DNA of 64,000 bases, taken from Actinomycetales bacterium (lineage in GTDB: Bacteria; Actinomycetota; Actinomycetes; Mycobacteriales; Micromonosporaceae). Made by a program: the position numbers and the translations under genes. The stretch covers positions 1-64,000 of the forward strand of contig PKFB01000041.1 of the NCBI GenBank assembly GCA_002919305.1. The letters run 5' to 3'. Each line of letters starts with the position of its first letter. Position 1 is the first letter of the stretch. Under the pieces are notes generated by a model. That model worked only from the letters and a program-made list of their open reading frames with translations, did no database searches and had not been told where the DNA came from. Below are positions 9,484-19,332 of this stretch, in pieces.

Positions 9484-10506
9484 TTAGCCGTGGGCCAGCA
9501 GGTCACCGACATGCCGCGCCACCGCGCGTACCGCGGCGATCGTACCGGGATAGTCCATCCGGGTAGGTCCGAGAACCCCCAATCCGCCGACAGCGGTACT
9601 TCCCGGTCCGTAACCGGTACTCACCACCGAAGTCGACCGGAGGGGCTCGATCTCGTTCTCATCGCCGATCCGGATCCGCAGCGTGGTCGGGGACTCCACC
9701 CCGCCGATCAGCTTAAGCAGGACCACCTCTTCTTCCAGCGCCTCCAGGATGCGCCGGAAGGAGTCGGTGAAGTCCAGACTGTTGCGAGTCAGGTTCGCGG
9801 TACCGGCCAACGCCACCCGACCTTCGGGGCGCTCGACCAGCATCTCCAGCAGTACGTCGGACAGCGTCGACATTGCGGGACGCAGTTCCTCCCGCAGCTC
9901 CTCCATCAGAGTCGGCAGGAGGGCCGAGGTTTCGACCAGCAGGTGCCCAACCAGCTTCTCGTTGAGCGCGTTACGCAGGGTGGAAACGTCCTCCTCCGTC
10001 AACTCCTCGGCCATCTCCACCACGCGCTGCTCCACCCGCCCGGTGTCCATGATCACCACCAGCAGTATGCGGCGGGTGGCTACTGGCACCAGTTCCAGAT
10101 GCCGAACCGAGCTGCGGGTCAGGCTGGGATACTGCACCACCGCAACCTGCCGGGTGATCTGCGCCAGGAGCCGCACCGTGCGGTGGATGACGTCGTCGAG
10201 GTCCACCGCACCGTCCAGGAAGCGTTGGATGGCGCGTCGCTCAACCCCGGACAGCGGCTTGACCCGGCTCAGCCGGTCGACGAAGAGGCGGTACCCCTTG
10301 TCCGTGGGGACGCGTCCGGCGCTGGTGTGTGGCTGCCGGATGTACCCCTCTTCCTCTAGGACAGCCATGTCGTTACGGACCGTAGCCGGCGACACCCCCA
10401 AGCGATGCCGCTCCACGAGCGCCTTGCTCCCGACCGGCTCATGAGTGGCCACGTAGTCCTCGACTATGGCCCGCAGCACCGCCAGTTTGCGATCGTCGAG
10501 GGGCAT
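9484..10506 (-). CDS. hrcA: Heat-inducible transcription repressor HrcA
   Basis: About 340 residues. The N-terminal winged helix ([19 protein letters not shown] and [17 protein letters not shown]) and the long dimerisation/GAF-like part are intact. HrcA binds CIRCE operators and represses chaperone genes until heat shock. The ATG at 10506 is chosen because GAGGAGG lies eight bases upstream; a GTG nine bases earlier would sit inside that binding site. The operator lies 48 bases upstream, indicating autoregulation. It leads the hrcA-dnaJ-rsmE-HIT run. Confidence 0.95.
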   Translation of the reverse strand: MPLDDRKLAVLRAIVEDYVATHEPVGSKALVERHRLGVSPATVRNDMAVLEEEGYIRQPHTSAGRVPTDKGYRLFVDRLSRVKPLSGVERRAIQRFLDGAVDLDDVIHRTVRLLAQITRQVAVVQYPSLTRSSVRHLELVPVATRRILLVVIMDTGRVEQRVVEMAEELTEEDVSTLRNALNEKLVGHLLVETSALLPTLMEELREELRPAMSTLSDVLLEMLVERPEGRVALAGTANLTRNSLDFTDSFRRILEALEEEVVLLKLIGGVESPTTLRIRIGDENEIEPLRSTSVVSTGYGPGSTAVGGLGVLGPTRMDYPGTIAAVRAVARHVGDLLAHG

Positions 10507-10553
10507 CCACCTCACCTCCTCGCCACCGGTCGTCTATGTAGACGCTCGACTAT

Positions 10554-10580
10554 CTGGCACTCAAGTGATCTGAGTGCCAG
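10554..10580. promoter_or_regulatory. CIRCE operator upstream of hrcA
   Basis: A perfect inverted repeat CTGGCACTC-N9-GAGTGCCAG. The consensus is TTAGCACTC-N9-GAGTGCTAA; the GCACTC/GAGTGC cores and the nine-base spacer match exactly. Being upstream of hrcA it mediates autoregulation and, through the operon, HrcA control of dnaJ and rsmE. Confidence 0.93.
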
Positions 10581-10756
10581 TCTACGGCGTTCTGACCGTA
10601 GCTCCGAGAGCTGAATCCACGCTCAGCCCTCTGCCCCGGTAACGAAACTATCGAGGTCCCTGCCCCACTCCTGGACTATCTTCCCTAGTAGGTGTTAATC
10701 AGATACAAAACGCTTATGATACAAAACCCAACAAAACGTGAAATTAGGTACGCGCT

Positions 10757-11977
10757 TTAGGGAAGCAGGGAGCGAACCACCGCGTCGGCCAATAGCCTCC
10801 CGCGGAGGGTGAGCACGGCCCGCCCGGCGCGCCACGCGGTCGCCTCGAGCAGTCCGTCGGCGACGGCGCGTTCTCCCGCGGCTTGCCCTGCTGGATCCAG
10901 GACCGTCACGGGCAGCCCGTCGGCCAGCCGCAGCCGCAGCATCACCTCTTCGGTGCGCCGCTCCGTGTCGGTGAGGATCTCGCGGCCCTGCCCAGGCGAC
11001 CTCCCAGCCGCCAGCCGCCGTCCGTACTCAGCCGGATGTTTGACGTTCCACCACCGCACCCCACCGATATGGCTGTGGGCACCCGGTCCCACTCCCCACC
11101 AGTCGCCTCCGGTCCAGTACAGGAGGTTGTGGCGGCACCTGGCCTCCTGCGACGCGGCCCAGTTAGATACCTCGTACCAGCTCAGCCCGGCCTCGGTGAG
11201 GACACGCTCAGCGAGCAGATACCGATCCGCCGCCACGTCATCGTCGGGCTCCGGCAACTCACCGCGACGAATCCGGGCGGCCAGCCGGGTTCCCTCCTCC
11301 ACGATCAACGCGTACGCCGAGACATGGTCGACCCCCGCCCCGGTGACGACCTCCAAAGTGTGCAGCCAGTCCTCATCTGTCTCCCCTGGCGTGCCGTAGA
11401 TCACATCCAGGTTGACGTGCGCGAAGCCGGCTTCTCGGGCCCACAGCGCGGCCTGTGGGGCGCGCCCCGGCGTGTGGCGCCGATCCAGGACAGCCAGCAC
11501 GTGCGCGGCGGCGGACTGCATGCCCAGGGAGATCCTGGTGAATCCGGCGTTGCGCAACCGGCGTAACGAGTCAGCGTCGACCGATTCCGGATTGGCCTCC
11601 GTGGTGATCTCCGCGTCAGGCTCCAGTCCGAAGGCCGCGTCGATCCCGTCGATGATCCGCGCCAGGTCATCGGTGGCCAGCAGGGTGGGAGTGCCACCCC
11701 CGACGAACACCGTCGCCACTCGGGGCACCGCTCCGTCGAGCACCCGCCGAGCCAAGGCGAGTTCGGCCAACACTAAATCGGTGTAGGAGTCGCGGCTGAC
11801 TCCTCCACCGAGTTCGGTGGCCGTGTAGGTGTTGAAGTCGCAGTAGCCGCACCGCGTCAGGCAAAACGGCACATGGACGTACACCCCGAAACCGCGGGCG
11901 CCCACGCTGGCCCGCGCCGCGGCTGGCAGCGCACCGTCTGGGGGAACCGGCTCACCCACCGGAAGAGCACCAGGCAC
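10757..11977 (-). CDS. hemW: HemW, radical SAM heme chaperone (coproporphyrinogen oxidase-like)
   Basis: 406 residues. The radical-SAM motif CLTRCGYCDF (C-x3-C-x2-C) lies at about 38-47, preceded by VYVHVPF and followed by VFVGGGTPTLL and the HemW C-terminal domain. Formerly annotated HemN, these proteins insert heme rather than decarboxylate coproporphyrinogen. The gene usually stands near lepA and hrcA, as here. The start GTG at 11977 (PGALPVGEPVPPDG) matches relatives from memory. Confidence 0.93.
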   Translation of the reverse strand: MPGALPVGEPVPPDGALPAAARASVGARGFGVYVHVPFCLTRCGYCDFNTYTATELGGGVSRDSYTDLVLAELALARRVLDGAVPRVATVFVGGGTPTLLATDDLARIIDGIDAAFGLEPDAEITTEANPESVDADSLRRLRNAGFTRISLGMQSAAAHVLAVLDRRHTPGRAPQAALWAREAGFAHVNLDVIYGTPGETDEDWLHTLEVVTGAGVDHVSAYALIVEEGTRLAARIRRGELPEPDDDVAADRYLLAERVLTEAGLSWYEVSNWAASQEARCRHNLLYWTGGDWWGVGPGAHSHIGGVRWWNVKHPAEYGRRLAAGRSPGQGREILTDTERRTEEVMLRLRLADGLPVTVLDPAGQAAGERAVADGLLEATAWRAGRAVLTLRGRLLADAVVRSLLP

Positions 11978-12046
11978 ATCGCCAAGTGAACCTCACCCGC
12001 CCACGGGGTTGGCCTGCATCCCGCCGTCGGCGCGCCCTCGTTCCCT

Positions 12047-12074
12047 ATTCCCCGTTCGACATTCCCCGTTCGAC
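12047..12074. repeat. 14-bp perfect tandem duplication
   Basis: ATTCCCCGTTCGAC occurs twice, head to tail, in the intergenic space between hemW and the enoyl-CoA hydratase gene. It is one of several 10-15 bp perfect tandem duplications in non-coding parts of this window. Confidence 0.85.
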
Positions 12075-12201
12075 CCCGAGGCGTCTTTGACACTCCCAGG
12101 CGGTCAGGTCCACCTCATAGGCTTGCAGACCCGCGAAGCTTTAGTGTTCCTGATCACAGATCACGATTCACAATGGCGTACCTGACCTGAAGGAGTACGC
12201 G

Positions 12202-12987
12202 GTGACGGATCGGTCCCGGTTGGTACGGTATGAGACCCGACGGGGTGTGGCGACACTGACGTTCGACAGTCCGCACAACCGCAACGCCCTGTCGACTCCC
12301 CTCATGGACGAGGCGCTAGCCGGGCTGGAACGCGCGCTCAGCGATCCGACGGTGCGGGCCGTGGTGTTGACCCATACCGGGTCGGTGTTCTGCTCGGGGA
12401 TCGATCTGGCGGAGACTGAGGCGGCCCGAGCGGCCGGTCAGGTACCCGCGGTCCGGCTCGGTGATCTGCTGGTGGCTCTGTGGGAGTCCCCCAAACCGGT
12501 GGTGGCGCGGATCGCCGGAGCCGCGCGGGGTGGTGGCCTGGGCGTGATCGCGGCCTGTGATATCGCGGTCTGCACCGAGCAGGCGACCTTCGCCTTCAGC
12601 GAGGTGCGGCTCGGGGTTATCCCGGCCGTGATCTCGGCCACTGTGCTGCGGCGCCTGGCGCCTCGGGCCGCCGCCGAGCTGTACCTGACCGGCGACGTCT
12701 TCGACGGCGCAACCGCGGCGCGGATTGGGCTGGTGACCTGCGCTGTGCCGGACAGCGAGTTAGAGACCACCCTCACCCGTCTCACCGATTCCCTGCTTCG
12801 GGGAGCCCCGGAGGCCCTCGCGGGCGCTAAACAGTTGCTGCAGCGTCCTCTCAGCGCCTCCGTGCAGGATGATGTGGCCGCTCTCACCGCGTTGTCGGCC
12901 CGTTACTTCTTGTCAGAGGAGGGGCGAGAGGGCATCGCCGCTTTCCGCGAAAAGCGCCTCCCACGGTGGGTGCCCACCGATCCGTAA
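12202..12987 (+). CDS. Enoyl-CoA hydratase/isomerase family protein
   Basis: 261 residues of the crotonase fold. The oxyanion-hole segments are visible (VFCSGIDLAETE and ARGGGLGVIAACDIAV), and the conserved tail region AALTALSARYFLSEEGREGI is present. Crotonases act on acyl-CoA thioesters in fatty acid or amino acid breakdown. GTG at 12202 is supported by AGGAG seven bases upstream. It stands alone on the plus strand, with ~220 bases of promoter space. The exact substrate cannot be told from sequence. Confidence 0.9.
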   Translation: MTDRSRLVRYETRRGVATLTFDSPHNRNALSTPLMDEALAGLERALSDPTVRAVVLTHTGSVFCSGIDLAETEAARAAGQVPAVRLGDLLVALWESPKPVVARIAGAARGGGLGVIAACDIAVCTEQATFAFSEVRLGVIPAVISATVLRRLAPRAAAELYLTGDVFDGATAARIGLVTCAVPDSELETTLTRLTDSLLRGAPEALAGAKQLLQRPLSASVQDDVAALTALSARYFLSEEGREGIAAFREKRLPRWVPTDP

Positions 12988-13114
12988 GGCACCCCATTTC
13001 ACAGGTTCGTGGCACGGATGGCCACGAACCACCTACGAACGCGATGGAACGTACGGCCTACTCTCGACAGACACGCCATATCCCGCATCGGAGAATTTTG
13101 ATCTGGAGGTGCGA

Positions 13115-13954
13115 GTGCGGAGTCGGATCATCGCCATCACCGTCGTCGCCATGAGCCTTGTGGTTGTCGCGGGCTATCTCGTGGCGCGGGTGTTGGATAT
13201 CCCATTCCGCGCTTTGATCACCTCCTGTGAGGTGGCAGGCGAGAGCACCGTCAGACTGGATCCCGAGCAGCTGGCCAACGCTGCCACCATCACGGCGGTG
13301 GGGGTACGGCGTGGGCTTCCCGCACGCGCGGTGGTGGTGGCCCTGGCCACCGCGATGCAGGAGTCTGAACTGCGTAACCTGGCGGGTGGGGACCGGGACT
13401 CCATTGGACTGTTCCAGCAGCGCCCCAGCCAGGGGTGGGGCGAGCCGGAACAGATTCGGGACCCTCGGTACGCCGCCGGCATGTTCTACGACCATCTTGT
13501 CCAGGTCGAGGGCTGGGAGCAGATGCGGGTGACCGACGCTGCCCAGGCCGTACAGCGCAGCGCCTTCCCCGAGGCGTACCAGCAGTGGGCCGACGATGCG
13601 GAGATCCTGGCGACCGCCCTGATTGGTCAGCGCCCCGGTGCGGTGTCCTGCACCCTGACCGATCCCCACACCAACAGCGGTGACGCCACCAATGGCCTGA
13701 TGGAGGCCCTCCGCCTGGACTGGGGTGAGATCACCGTGGAACCCACCTCGGACGCCGCCGGGGTCGTGATTCCAGCCGATGACAACCAGTCTGGTTGGCG
13801 ATACGCGCACTGGCTGGTCTCCCACGCCGAGGAACAGGGGGTTGTCGCGGTCCGGTTTGACGGCCAAGAATGGCGCGCCGATGAAGGAAATTGGCAACCG
13901 GTTGACGACGCCACTACTGACTCGGTTCTGGCAGAAGTCTTCACTTCCGATTGA
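13115..13954 (+). CDS. Membrane-anchored lysozyme/transglycosylase-like protein
   Basis: 279 residues. An N-terminal membrane segment (IIAITVVAMSLVVVAGYLVA) is followed by a lysozyme-like helical region: LANAATITAVGVRRGLP, ATAMQESELRNL (Glu in the usual catalytic position), DSIGLFQQRPSQGWG and YAAGMFYDHL. This type is common in actinobacteria as a hypothetical 'transglycosylase-like' cell-wall protein outside the membrane. The GTG at 13115 was chosen because GGAGG lies five bases upstream; upstream in-frame codons overlap the enoyl-CoA hydratase gene. Enzymatic activity is unproven. Confidence 0.8.
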   Translation: MRSRIIAITVVAMSLVVVAGYLVARVLDIPFRALITSCEVAGESTVRLDPEQLANAATITAVGVRRGLPARAVVVALATAMQESELRNLAGGDRDSIGLFQQRPSQGWGEPEQIRDPRYAAGMFYDHLVQVEGWEQMRVTDAAQAVQRSAFPEAYQQWADDAEILATALIGQRPGAVSCTLTDPHTNSGDATNGLMEALRLDWGEITVEPTSDAAGVVIPADDNQSGWRYAHWLVSHAEEQGVVAVRFDGQEWRADEGNWQPVDDATTDSVLAEVFTSD

Positions 13955-14318
13955 TGCCAACCGCTCAGGAGTTGTATTGCTTCGCCCACGGTCTGCATAA
14001 GGCGGGCCTGGCGACACAACGGCGACGCGCCATGTGATGCTTCGCCCACTCAACCGGCATCGCCTTAACGGGTGGCCTCGCTTAATCCCATTAAGTGTTA
14101 CCCACTCTTTCCCACATACTGGCCGCCGCTGTTCTGTCACGCATCCACCGCTCACCACCAGGCCAAACATTCAATGTAATCAATCAAGAACGGTTACCGG
14201 AAAATAGGAGTTTTCCACCCGCACGGCATAACGGGACCACCGGATCGTCCAGACCGGTGGCCACCGTACAAATTCGTGCCGGTATTCGCGCTGATATCAG
14301 AATCTGGTATTGGAATGT
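13955..14318. other. Intergenic region between convergent genes
   Basis: No gene is supported. It lies between the lysozyme-like gene (plus) and the GlsB/YeaQ gene (minus). A modest hairpin, CCACCGG/CCGGTGG with a ten-base loop (14237-14260), could act as a bidirectional stop. Confidence 0.5.
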
Positions 14319-14612
14319 TCAGACTGTGGTGCGGCCTGTACTACGACGTCGCCCGCGGCCGTAGAATGCGTCGACCAGCGCAACCCCCACAGCAGCAAAC
14401 CCTACCTGGAGTATCAGCTCAATCCAGTCGATGCCTCTTGTTTCAGCCACATTGAAGGCCTGCGCGACAAGAGTCCCGATAAACGCGGCCACAATACCGA
14501 CGATAATTGTAAGCCAAATCGGGATATTTTGCCGTCCCGGCACCACCAGTCTGCCTAGTACGCCAATGATGAGACCGACGATCAGAGCGGTGATGATACC
14601 CGTAATGCTCAC
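14319..14612 (-). CDS. GlsB/YeaQ/YmgE family stress-associated membrane protein
   Basis: 97 residues, with three hydrophobic segments (ITGIITALIVGLIIGVLG; IPIWLTIIVGIVAAFIG; ELILQVGFAAVGVALV), typical of the transglycosylase-associated/GlsB family of small stress-induced membrane proteins. The start is GTG at 14612, with GGAAAGGGAG six bases upstream; a longer frame reaching 14837 would run into the aldo/keto reductase gene and is discarded. Function is unknown beyond stress association in the family. Confidence 0.85.
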   Translation of the reverse strand: MSITGIITALIVGLIIGVLGRLVVPGRQNIPIWLTIIVGIVAAFIGTLVAQAFNVAETRGIDWIELILQVGFAAVGVALVDAFYGRGRRRSTGRTTV

Positions 14613-14710
14613 GGCTCGCTCCCTTTCCAAGAAGGTCATGCACAGGTACTGATTGACTCTCCTGCGCCGTCGCGGCCGTGATGCCCGGCTGTCACGCTCT
14701 TCAAACCTGT

Positions 14711-15577
14711 TTAGCCCAAGCGAGCCAGCTCCTCGTCGGTCAACTCCAGTTCCACTGCCCGCACCGAGTCCAGGATGCTCTCGGGACGACTGGCCCCCGG
14801 GATAGGGATCATCACAGGGCTGCGCGCCAACTCCCACGCCAGGCAGACCTGTTGAGGGGACACCCCGCGCTCAGCCGCGATCTCAGCGAACGCCGCGTAC
14901 CGGCTCCCTAGCTCACGGGCCTGACTCATTCCCCCCAGAGGCGACCAAGGCAGGAAAGCTACCCCCAGCTCCTCACACAGGTCCACCTCTGGCTCGCTCG
15001 TCCGGAAGCGTGGTGAGTACTCGTTTTGGACGCTGGCCAGTCGACCGCCCAGGATGTCGTACGCCAGGCGGATCTGGTCACAGTTGGCGTTGGAGATCCC
15101 TACCATCGCGACCTTGCCCTCGTCGAGCAGGTCCCGTAGCGCCCCGATGGTCTCTTCGTAGGGAACCGCCGGATCGGGACGGTGGTGCTGGTACAGGCCG
15201 ATGACATCGACGCCCAAGGCCACCAAAGAGCGTTCACAGGCCTGCCGCAAATACTCAGGCCTGCCGTTCAGTCCCCACGAGCCGTCCGCGGCGCGGGTGT
15301 GACCCCCCTTGGTGGCCACCAACACCTCAGAGGTATCACCCCCGTACGTGGCCAAGGCCTTGGCCACCAACCGCTCGTTGTGGCCGTAGCCACCCCCTGT
15401 GGGGGTGTACGCGTCGGCGGTATCGATGAGCGTGACCCCCGCATCCAGCGCCGCATGGATCGTCCGGATGGCCTGTGCCTCGTCCGGCATATGGCCAGAG
15501 ACCGACATTGGCATAGCACCAAGGCCGATCGCGCTGACCATCACCTGCCCGATCCGGCGTTGCCGCATCATCCACAC
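14711..15577 (-). CDS. Aldo/keto reductase
   Basis: 288 residues of the AKR TIM barrel. The catalytic tetrad can be placed: Asp in TLIDTADAYTP, the Tyr of the same segment, Lys in VLVATKGG, His in GLYQHHRPDP. C-terminal SRPESILDSVRAVELELTDEEL is the NADPH-binding end. The substrate is not predictable. The gene ends a two-gene minus unit five bases downstream of lepA, so it is probably cotranscribed with lepA. Confidence 0.92.
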   Translation of the reverse strand: MWMMRQRRIGQVMVSAIGLGAMPMSVSGHMPDEAQAIRTIHAALDAGVTLIDTADAYTPTGGGYGHNERLVAKALATYGGDTSEVLVATKGGHTRAADGSWGLNGRPEYLRQACERSLVALGVDVIGLYQHHRPDPAVPYEETIGALRDLLDEGKVAMVGISNANCDQIRLAYDILGGRLASVQNEYSPRFRTSEPEVDLCEELGVAFLPWSPLGGMSQARELGSRYAAFAEIAAERGVSPQQVCLAWELARSPVMIPIPGASRPESILDSVRAVELELTDEELARLG

Positions 15578-15582
15578 ACCTT

Positions 15583-17442
15583 CTATCGCTTCTTGTTCTT
15601 GGTGTCCGTCTCTGAGGTCGCCAGGGCGGCGATGAACGCCTCCTGCGGCACTTCGACACGGCCCACCATCTTCATCCGTTTCTTGCCTTCCTTCTGCTTC
15701 TCCAGCAGCTTCCGCTTACGGGTGATGTCACCGCCGTAGCACTTGGCGAGGACGTCCTTACGCATGGCGCGGATGTTCTCCCGGGCGATGACTCGGGAGC
15801 CGATGGCGGCCTGAATCGGCACCTCGAACTGCTGTCGAGGGATGAGCGTCTTCAGCCGCTGCGCCATCTGGACCCCGTAGTTGTAGGCCTTGTCCTTGTG
15901 GACGATCGCGCTGAACGCGTCGACCGGCTCACCGTTAAGCAGGATGTCCACCTTGACCAAGTCGGCAGGCTGCTGCCCGGTGGGCTCGTAGTCCAGCGAC
16001 GCGTACCCCTTGGTCCGGCTCTTAAGCTGGTCAAAGAAATCGAAAATGATCTCGGCCAGCGGCAGGACGTACCGCAGCTCCACCCGCTCCGGTGACAGGT
16101 AATCCATCCCTTTGAGCTGCCCCCGGCGCGCCTGACACAGCTCCATCACCGCCCCGACGTAGTCACTCGGGGTCAGGACCGTGGCCCGGACCACCGGCTC
16201 ATAAATCGTGCTGATCTTGCCGCTGGGGAACTCGCTGGGGTTGGTCACCACATGCTCGGTGCCATCCTCCATCTGGACCCGGTAGACCACGTTGGGGGCG
16301 GTAGAGATCAGGTCGAGGTTGAACTCCCGTTCCAACCGCTCCCGGATGATCTCCAGATGCAGCAGCCCGAGGAAGCCGCACCGGAACCCGAAACCGAGCG
16401 CGGCTGAGGTCTCCGGCTCATAACTGAGCGCCGCGTCGTTCAACTTGAGCTTGTCCAAGGCGTCCCGCAGCGCCGGATAATCCGACCCGTCGATGGGATA
16501 CAGGCCGGAGTAGACCATCGGCTTGGGATCCCGGTAGCCACCCAACGGTTCCTTGGCCGGCTGGTCGTGGATCGTGACGGTGTCACCGACCTTGGACTGT
16601 CGCACGTCCTTGACCCCGGTCATCAGGTAACCGACTTCACCCACCCCCAGCGCGCCGGCTTTCACCGGCTCCGGGGAGATGACGCCCAACTCCAACAGTT
16701 CGTGAGCCGCGCCGGTGGACATCATCCGGATCCGGTTCCGCGCTTCGATCCGACCGTCCACCACCCGCACGTAGGTGACCACACCTCGGTACACGTCGTA
16801 GACCGAGTCGAAGATGAGGGCACGGGCCGGCGCGTCGGCGTCACCCACCGGCGCTGGGACCTGCCGCACGATCTCGTCAAGCAGGTGCGCCACTCCCTCG
16901 CCGGTCTTCCCAGAGACCCTCAGGCAGTCGGACGGTTCACAGCCGATGAGGTGGGCCAGCTCCTCGGCGTACTTATCCGGTTGGGCCGCCGGCAGGTCGA
17001 TCTTGTTGAGCACCGGGATGATGTGCAGATCGTTCTCCAGCGCCAGGTACAGGTTCGCCAACGTCTGCGCTTCGATGCCCTGGGCGGCATCTACCAGCAG
17101 GATGGCCCCCTCACAGGCGGCGAGGCTGCGGCTGACCTCGTAGGTGAAGTCCACGTGCCCCGGAGTGTCGATCATGTTGAGCACAAACGACTCACCGGCG
17201 TGCTCGCCCTGCTGCACGGTCCACGGCATCCGCACCGCCTGGCTTTTGATGGTGATGCCGCGTTCCCGCTCGATGTCCATCCGGTCGAGGTACTGGTCGC
17301 GCATTTCACGCTCGGAGACCACTCCGGTCAGCTGCAGCATCCGGTCAGCGAGCGTCGACTTGCCGTGATCGATATGCGCGATGATGCAGAAGTTCCTGAT
17401 ACGCGCCGGGTCAGTCGCACCTGGGTCGAGCATCGGAGGCAC
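15583..17442 (-). CDS. lepA: Elongation factor 4 (LepA), back-translocating GTPase
   Basis: 619 residues, normal. The G-domain shows [10 protein letters not shown] (G1), DTPGHVDF (G3) and NKIDLP (G4), with domain II, EF-G-like domains III and V, and the LepA-specific C-terminal domain ([20 protein letters not shown]). EF4 binds translating ribosomes and aids recovery of stalled or mis-translocated complexes. Start GTG at 17442 or ATG at 17433; neither has a strong binding site. Divergent from the AAC(3) gene with ~210 bases between. Confidence 0.97.
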   Translation of the reverse strand: MPPMLDPGATDPARIRNFCIIAHIDHGKSTLADRMLQLTGVVSEREMRDQYLDRMDIERERGITIKSQAVRMPWTVQQGEHAGESFVLNMIDTPGHVDFTYEVSRSLAACEGAILLVDAAQGIEAQTLANLYLALENDLHIIPVLNKIDLPAAQPDKYAEELAHLIGCEPSDCLRVSGKTGEGVAHLLDEIVRQVPAPVGDADAPARALIFDSVYDVYRGVVTYVRVVDGRIEARNRIRMMSTGAAHELLELGVISPEPVKAGALGVGEVGYLMTGVKDVRQSKVGDTVTIHDQPAKEPLGGYRDPKPMVYSGLYPIDGSDYPALRDALDKLKLNDAALSYEPETSAALGFGFRCGFLGLLHLEIIRERLEREFNLDLISTAPNVVYRVQMEDGTEHVVTNPSEFPSGKISTIYEPVVRATVLTPSDYVGAVMELCQARRGQLKGMDYLSPERVELRYVLPLAEIIFDFFDQLKSRTKGYASLDYEPTGQQPADLVKVDILLNGEPVDAFSAIVHKDKAYNYGVQMAQRLKTLIPRQQFEVPIQAAIGSRVIARENIRAMRKDVLAKCYGGDITRKRKLLEKQKEGKKRMKMVGRVEVPQEAFIAALATSETDTKNKKR

Positions 17443-17654
17443 GGTCGTCCGTTCTCTTGAAAGAGGGTGGTGTGATCAGTGATTCCTCTCCATGCTCGCA
17501 TGTGCCCAACGCCATCCCTGGATCACCGGCTCCCATAGCCAGCTTCGGCCCTCCTGGCACGTCGTTCATGAGGGATCGCCGCCCCTCGTGGCAGGCTTGA
17601 ACCCATGCGTCTGTTTTTCACAGCCCGACCGGCACAACCCTGGTGAGTCCAAGG

Positions 17655-18509
17655 ATGTCTGCGGACACCATGGGTACCCGCGCCAGCATCGCGGCTGACC
17701 TGCGTCGATTGGGGGTACGCCGAGGCGGCGTACTCCTGGTGCATTCCGCGTTGAGTGCGCTCGGCTGGGTCTGCGGAGGCCCGGTCGCCGTGGTTCAGGC
17801 GTTACTGGATGTCCTGGGGCCGGAGGGGACCTTGGTCGTCCCCACCCACACCCCGGCAAACTCTGACCCGGCCAACTGGACCAACCCGCCGGTGCCACAG
17901 GAGTGGTGGCCGGTGATCCGTGACGAGATGCCCGCCTTCGATCCTGCCGTCACCCCCAGTCAGGAGATGGGGATCATCGCCGAGACGGTACGGACCTGGC
18001 CGGGGGCGCAGCGCAGTGATCATCCCCATGTGTCGTTTGCGGCGTTAGGGCCGGCCGCTGAGAAGATCGTCGCCGCGCACCCCTTGGCGGGGATGTTGGG
18101 CGAGAACTCTCCTTTGGGCAGGGTGTACGCCTTGGACGGGCAGGTGCTGCTGCTCGGCGTGGGGTATGAGGCGAACACCTCGTTTCACCTCGCTGAGTAC
18201 CGGCTCCCTGATCCACCCCGCCAGACCATGGGCGCGGCGGTCCGCACCGCCGACGGGGGCCAACAGTGGGTCACCTGGACCGACATCGCGGTAGATTCCT
18301 CTGATTTCGCCGCTTTAGGCCAGGACTTTGACCGCACCGGCCGAGTCCGGACCGGTCAGGTGGCCGCCGCCTCCTGCCGACTGATGCGGCAGCGGGACGC
18401 GGTGGATTTCGCGCTCCCGTGGCTGCTGGCTCACCGCCGCCCGGCCGGCTCCCCTCCTCACCCGCGCTTCGATCACGAGGACCGTTCAGGCTCCCTCACG
18501 TCCACCTGA
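17655..18509 (+). CDS. AAC(3) family aminoglycoside N-acetyltransferase-like protein
   Basis: About 284 residues. The family's conserved parts are present: [46 protein letters not shown] and the late [20 protein letters not shown](3) enzymes acetylate the 3-amino group of aminoglycosides using acetyl-CoA; similar chromosomal genes of actinomycetes may have other amine substrates, and there is no resistance or biosynthetic context here. Start choice is weak: ATG at 17655 follows GGTGAG by nine bases; GTG 17643 and ATG 17670 are alternatives. It sits between lepA and rpsT, an accessory position. Confidence 0.85.
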   Translation: MSADTMGTRASIAADLRRLGVRRGGVLLVHSALSALGWVCGGPVAVVQALLDVLGPEGTLVVPTHTPANSDPANWTNPPVPQEWWPVIRDEMPAFDPAVTPSQEMGIIAETVRTWPGAQRSDHPHVSFAALGPAAEKIVAAHPLAGMLGENSPLGRVYALDGQVLLLGVGYEANTSFHLAEYRLPDPPRQTMGAAVRTADGGQQWVTWTDIAVDSSDFAALGQDFDRTGRVRTGQVAAASCRLMRQRDAVDFALPWLLAHRRPAGSPPHPRFDHEDRSGSLTST

Positions 18510-18697
18510 CGGCTCCCTCGAAGCCGGTCAGCCCGGTTTTACCGGGAGGGTTTGTACGCGAACGGCCCGTACCGGAGGTGGTTTGGCCCTCCAGAACCGC
18601 ACCTGGTAGTCTCGCATGTCGCGTCTACGGGTGCGCTGTAGTGTGCGCACCATCTAGCCCTTTTGAAGGTCCAACTAACACACACCGAGGCTGTCGC

Positions 18698-18985
18698 GTG
18701 GCGAACATCAAGTCCCAAATCAAGCGCAATCGCCAGAATGAGAAGCGCCGCCTGCGCAACAAGGCGGTGAAGTCGTCGCTGAAGACCGCTATTCGCAAGT
18801 TCCGCGAGGCGGCTGAGGCCGGCGACGTGGAACTGGCCGGCGTGCTGCTTCGGGATGCCTCCAAGAGGCTTGACAAGGCGTCCAGCAAGGGCGTCATCCA
18901 CAAGAACCAGGCCGCCAACCGCAAGTCGGCGATTGCCAAGCGTTACCATGCGCTGGTCGAGTCGTCCGCTTCATCCGCTTCCTGA
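18698..18985 (+). CDS. rpsT: Small ribosomal subunit protein bS20
   Basis: 95 residues. [20 protein letters not shown] and the [10 protein letters not shown] ending are the S20 signatures; the protein binds 16S rRNA early in 30S assembly. GTG at 18698 begins the conserved VANIKSQIK; a longer in-frame extension upstream overlaps the AAC(3) gene and has no homology. GAGG lies seven bases upstream. Monocistronic, closed by the hairpin at 19077. Confidence 0.97.
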   Translation: MANIKSQIKRNRQNEKRRLRNKAVKSSLKTAIRKFREAAEAGDVELAGVLLRDASKRLDKASSKGVIHKNQAANRKSAIAKRYHALVESSASSAS

Positions 18986-19076
18986 CTCATTTGTCGGCGT
19001 CCTGATCATTCTGGATACGCCCCGCGATACAGCCGCGCGGTTGACGGCGTGTCGTCGCTGACGTCCACGTGGCCTT

Positions 19077-19117
19077 GGGCCCAGATCTCGGTCCGAATGG
19101 GACGAGGATCTGGGCCC
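19077..19117 (+). terminator. Strong hairpin after rpsT
   Basis: GGGCCCAGATC and GATCTGGGCCC form a perfect 11-bp stem; inside the 19-base loop GTCC/GGAC can pair further. It lies 92 bases after the rpsT stop. There is no U-run, as is common in GC-rich actinobacteria. Confidence 0.7.
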
Positions 19118-19144
19118 ATAAGCATTTGGTCATAAGCATTTGGT
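19117..19144. repeat. 14-bp perfect tandem duplication
   Basis: CATAAGCATTTGGT is present twice in direct tandem, starting within the last base of the rpsT hairpin. Confidence 0.85.
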
Positions 19145-19332
19145 GCTGTCGTGGGTGGGCAGCCTCGCACGCAGCCCGCCCACACGCTCAAGACCGCCCT
19201 CCCCGCCGTCCCCTTAAAGCCTGCGACGACCTAGGGCAGAACAGAGCCTGAAACAGAAGAACCCGAACCAGAAACGACGTCGTGCCGGATGGAGGGGACG
19301 GCCCCAACGGTGCGCCATGCGAGGATGACCGG

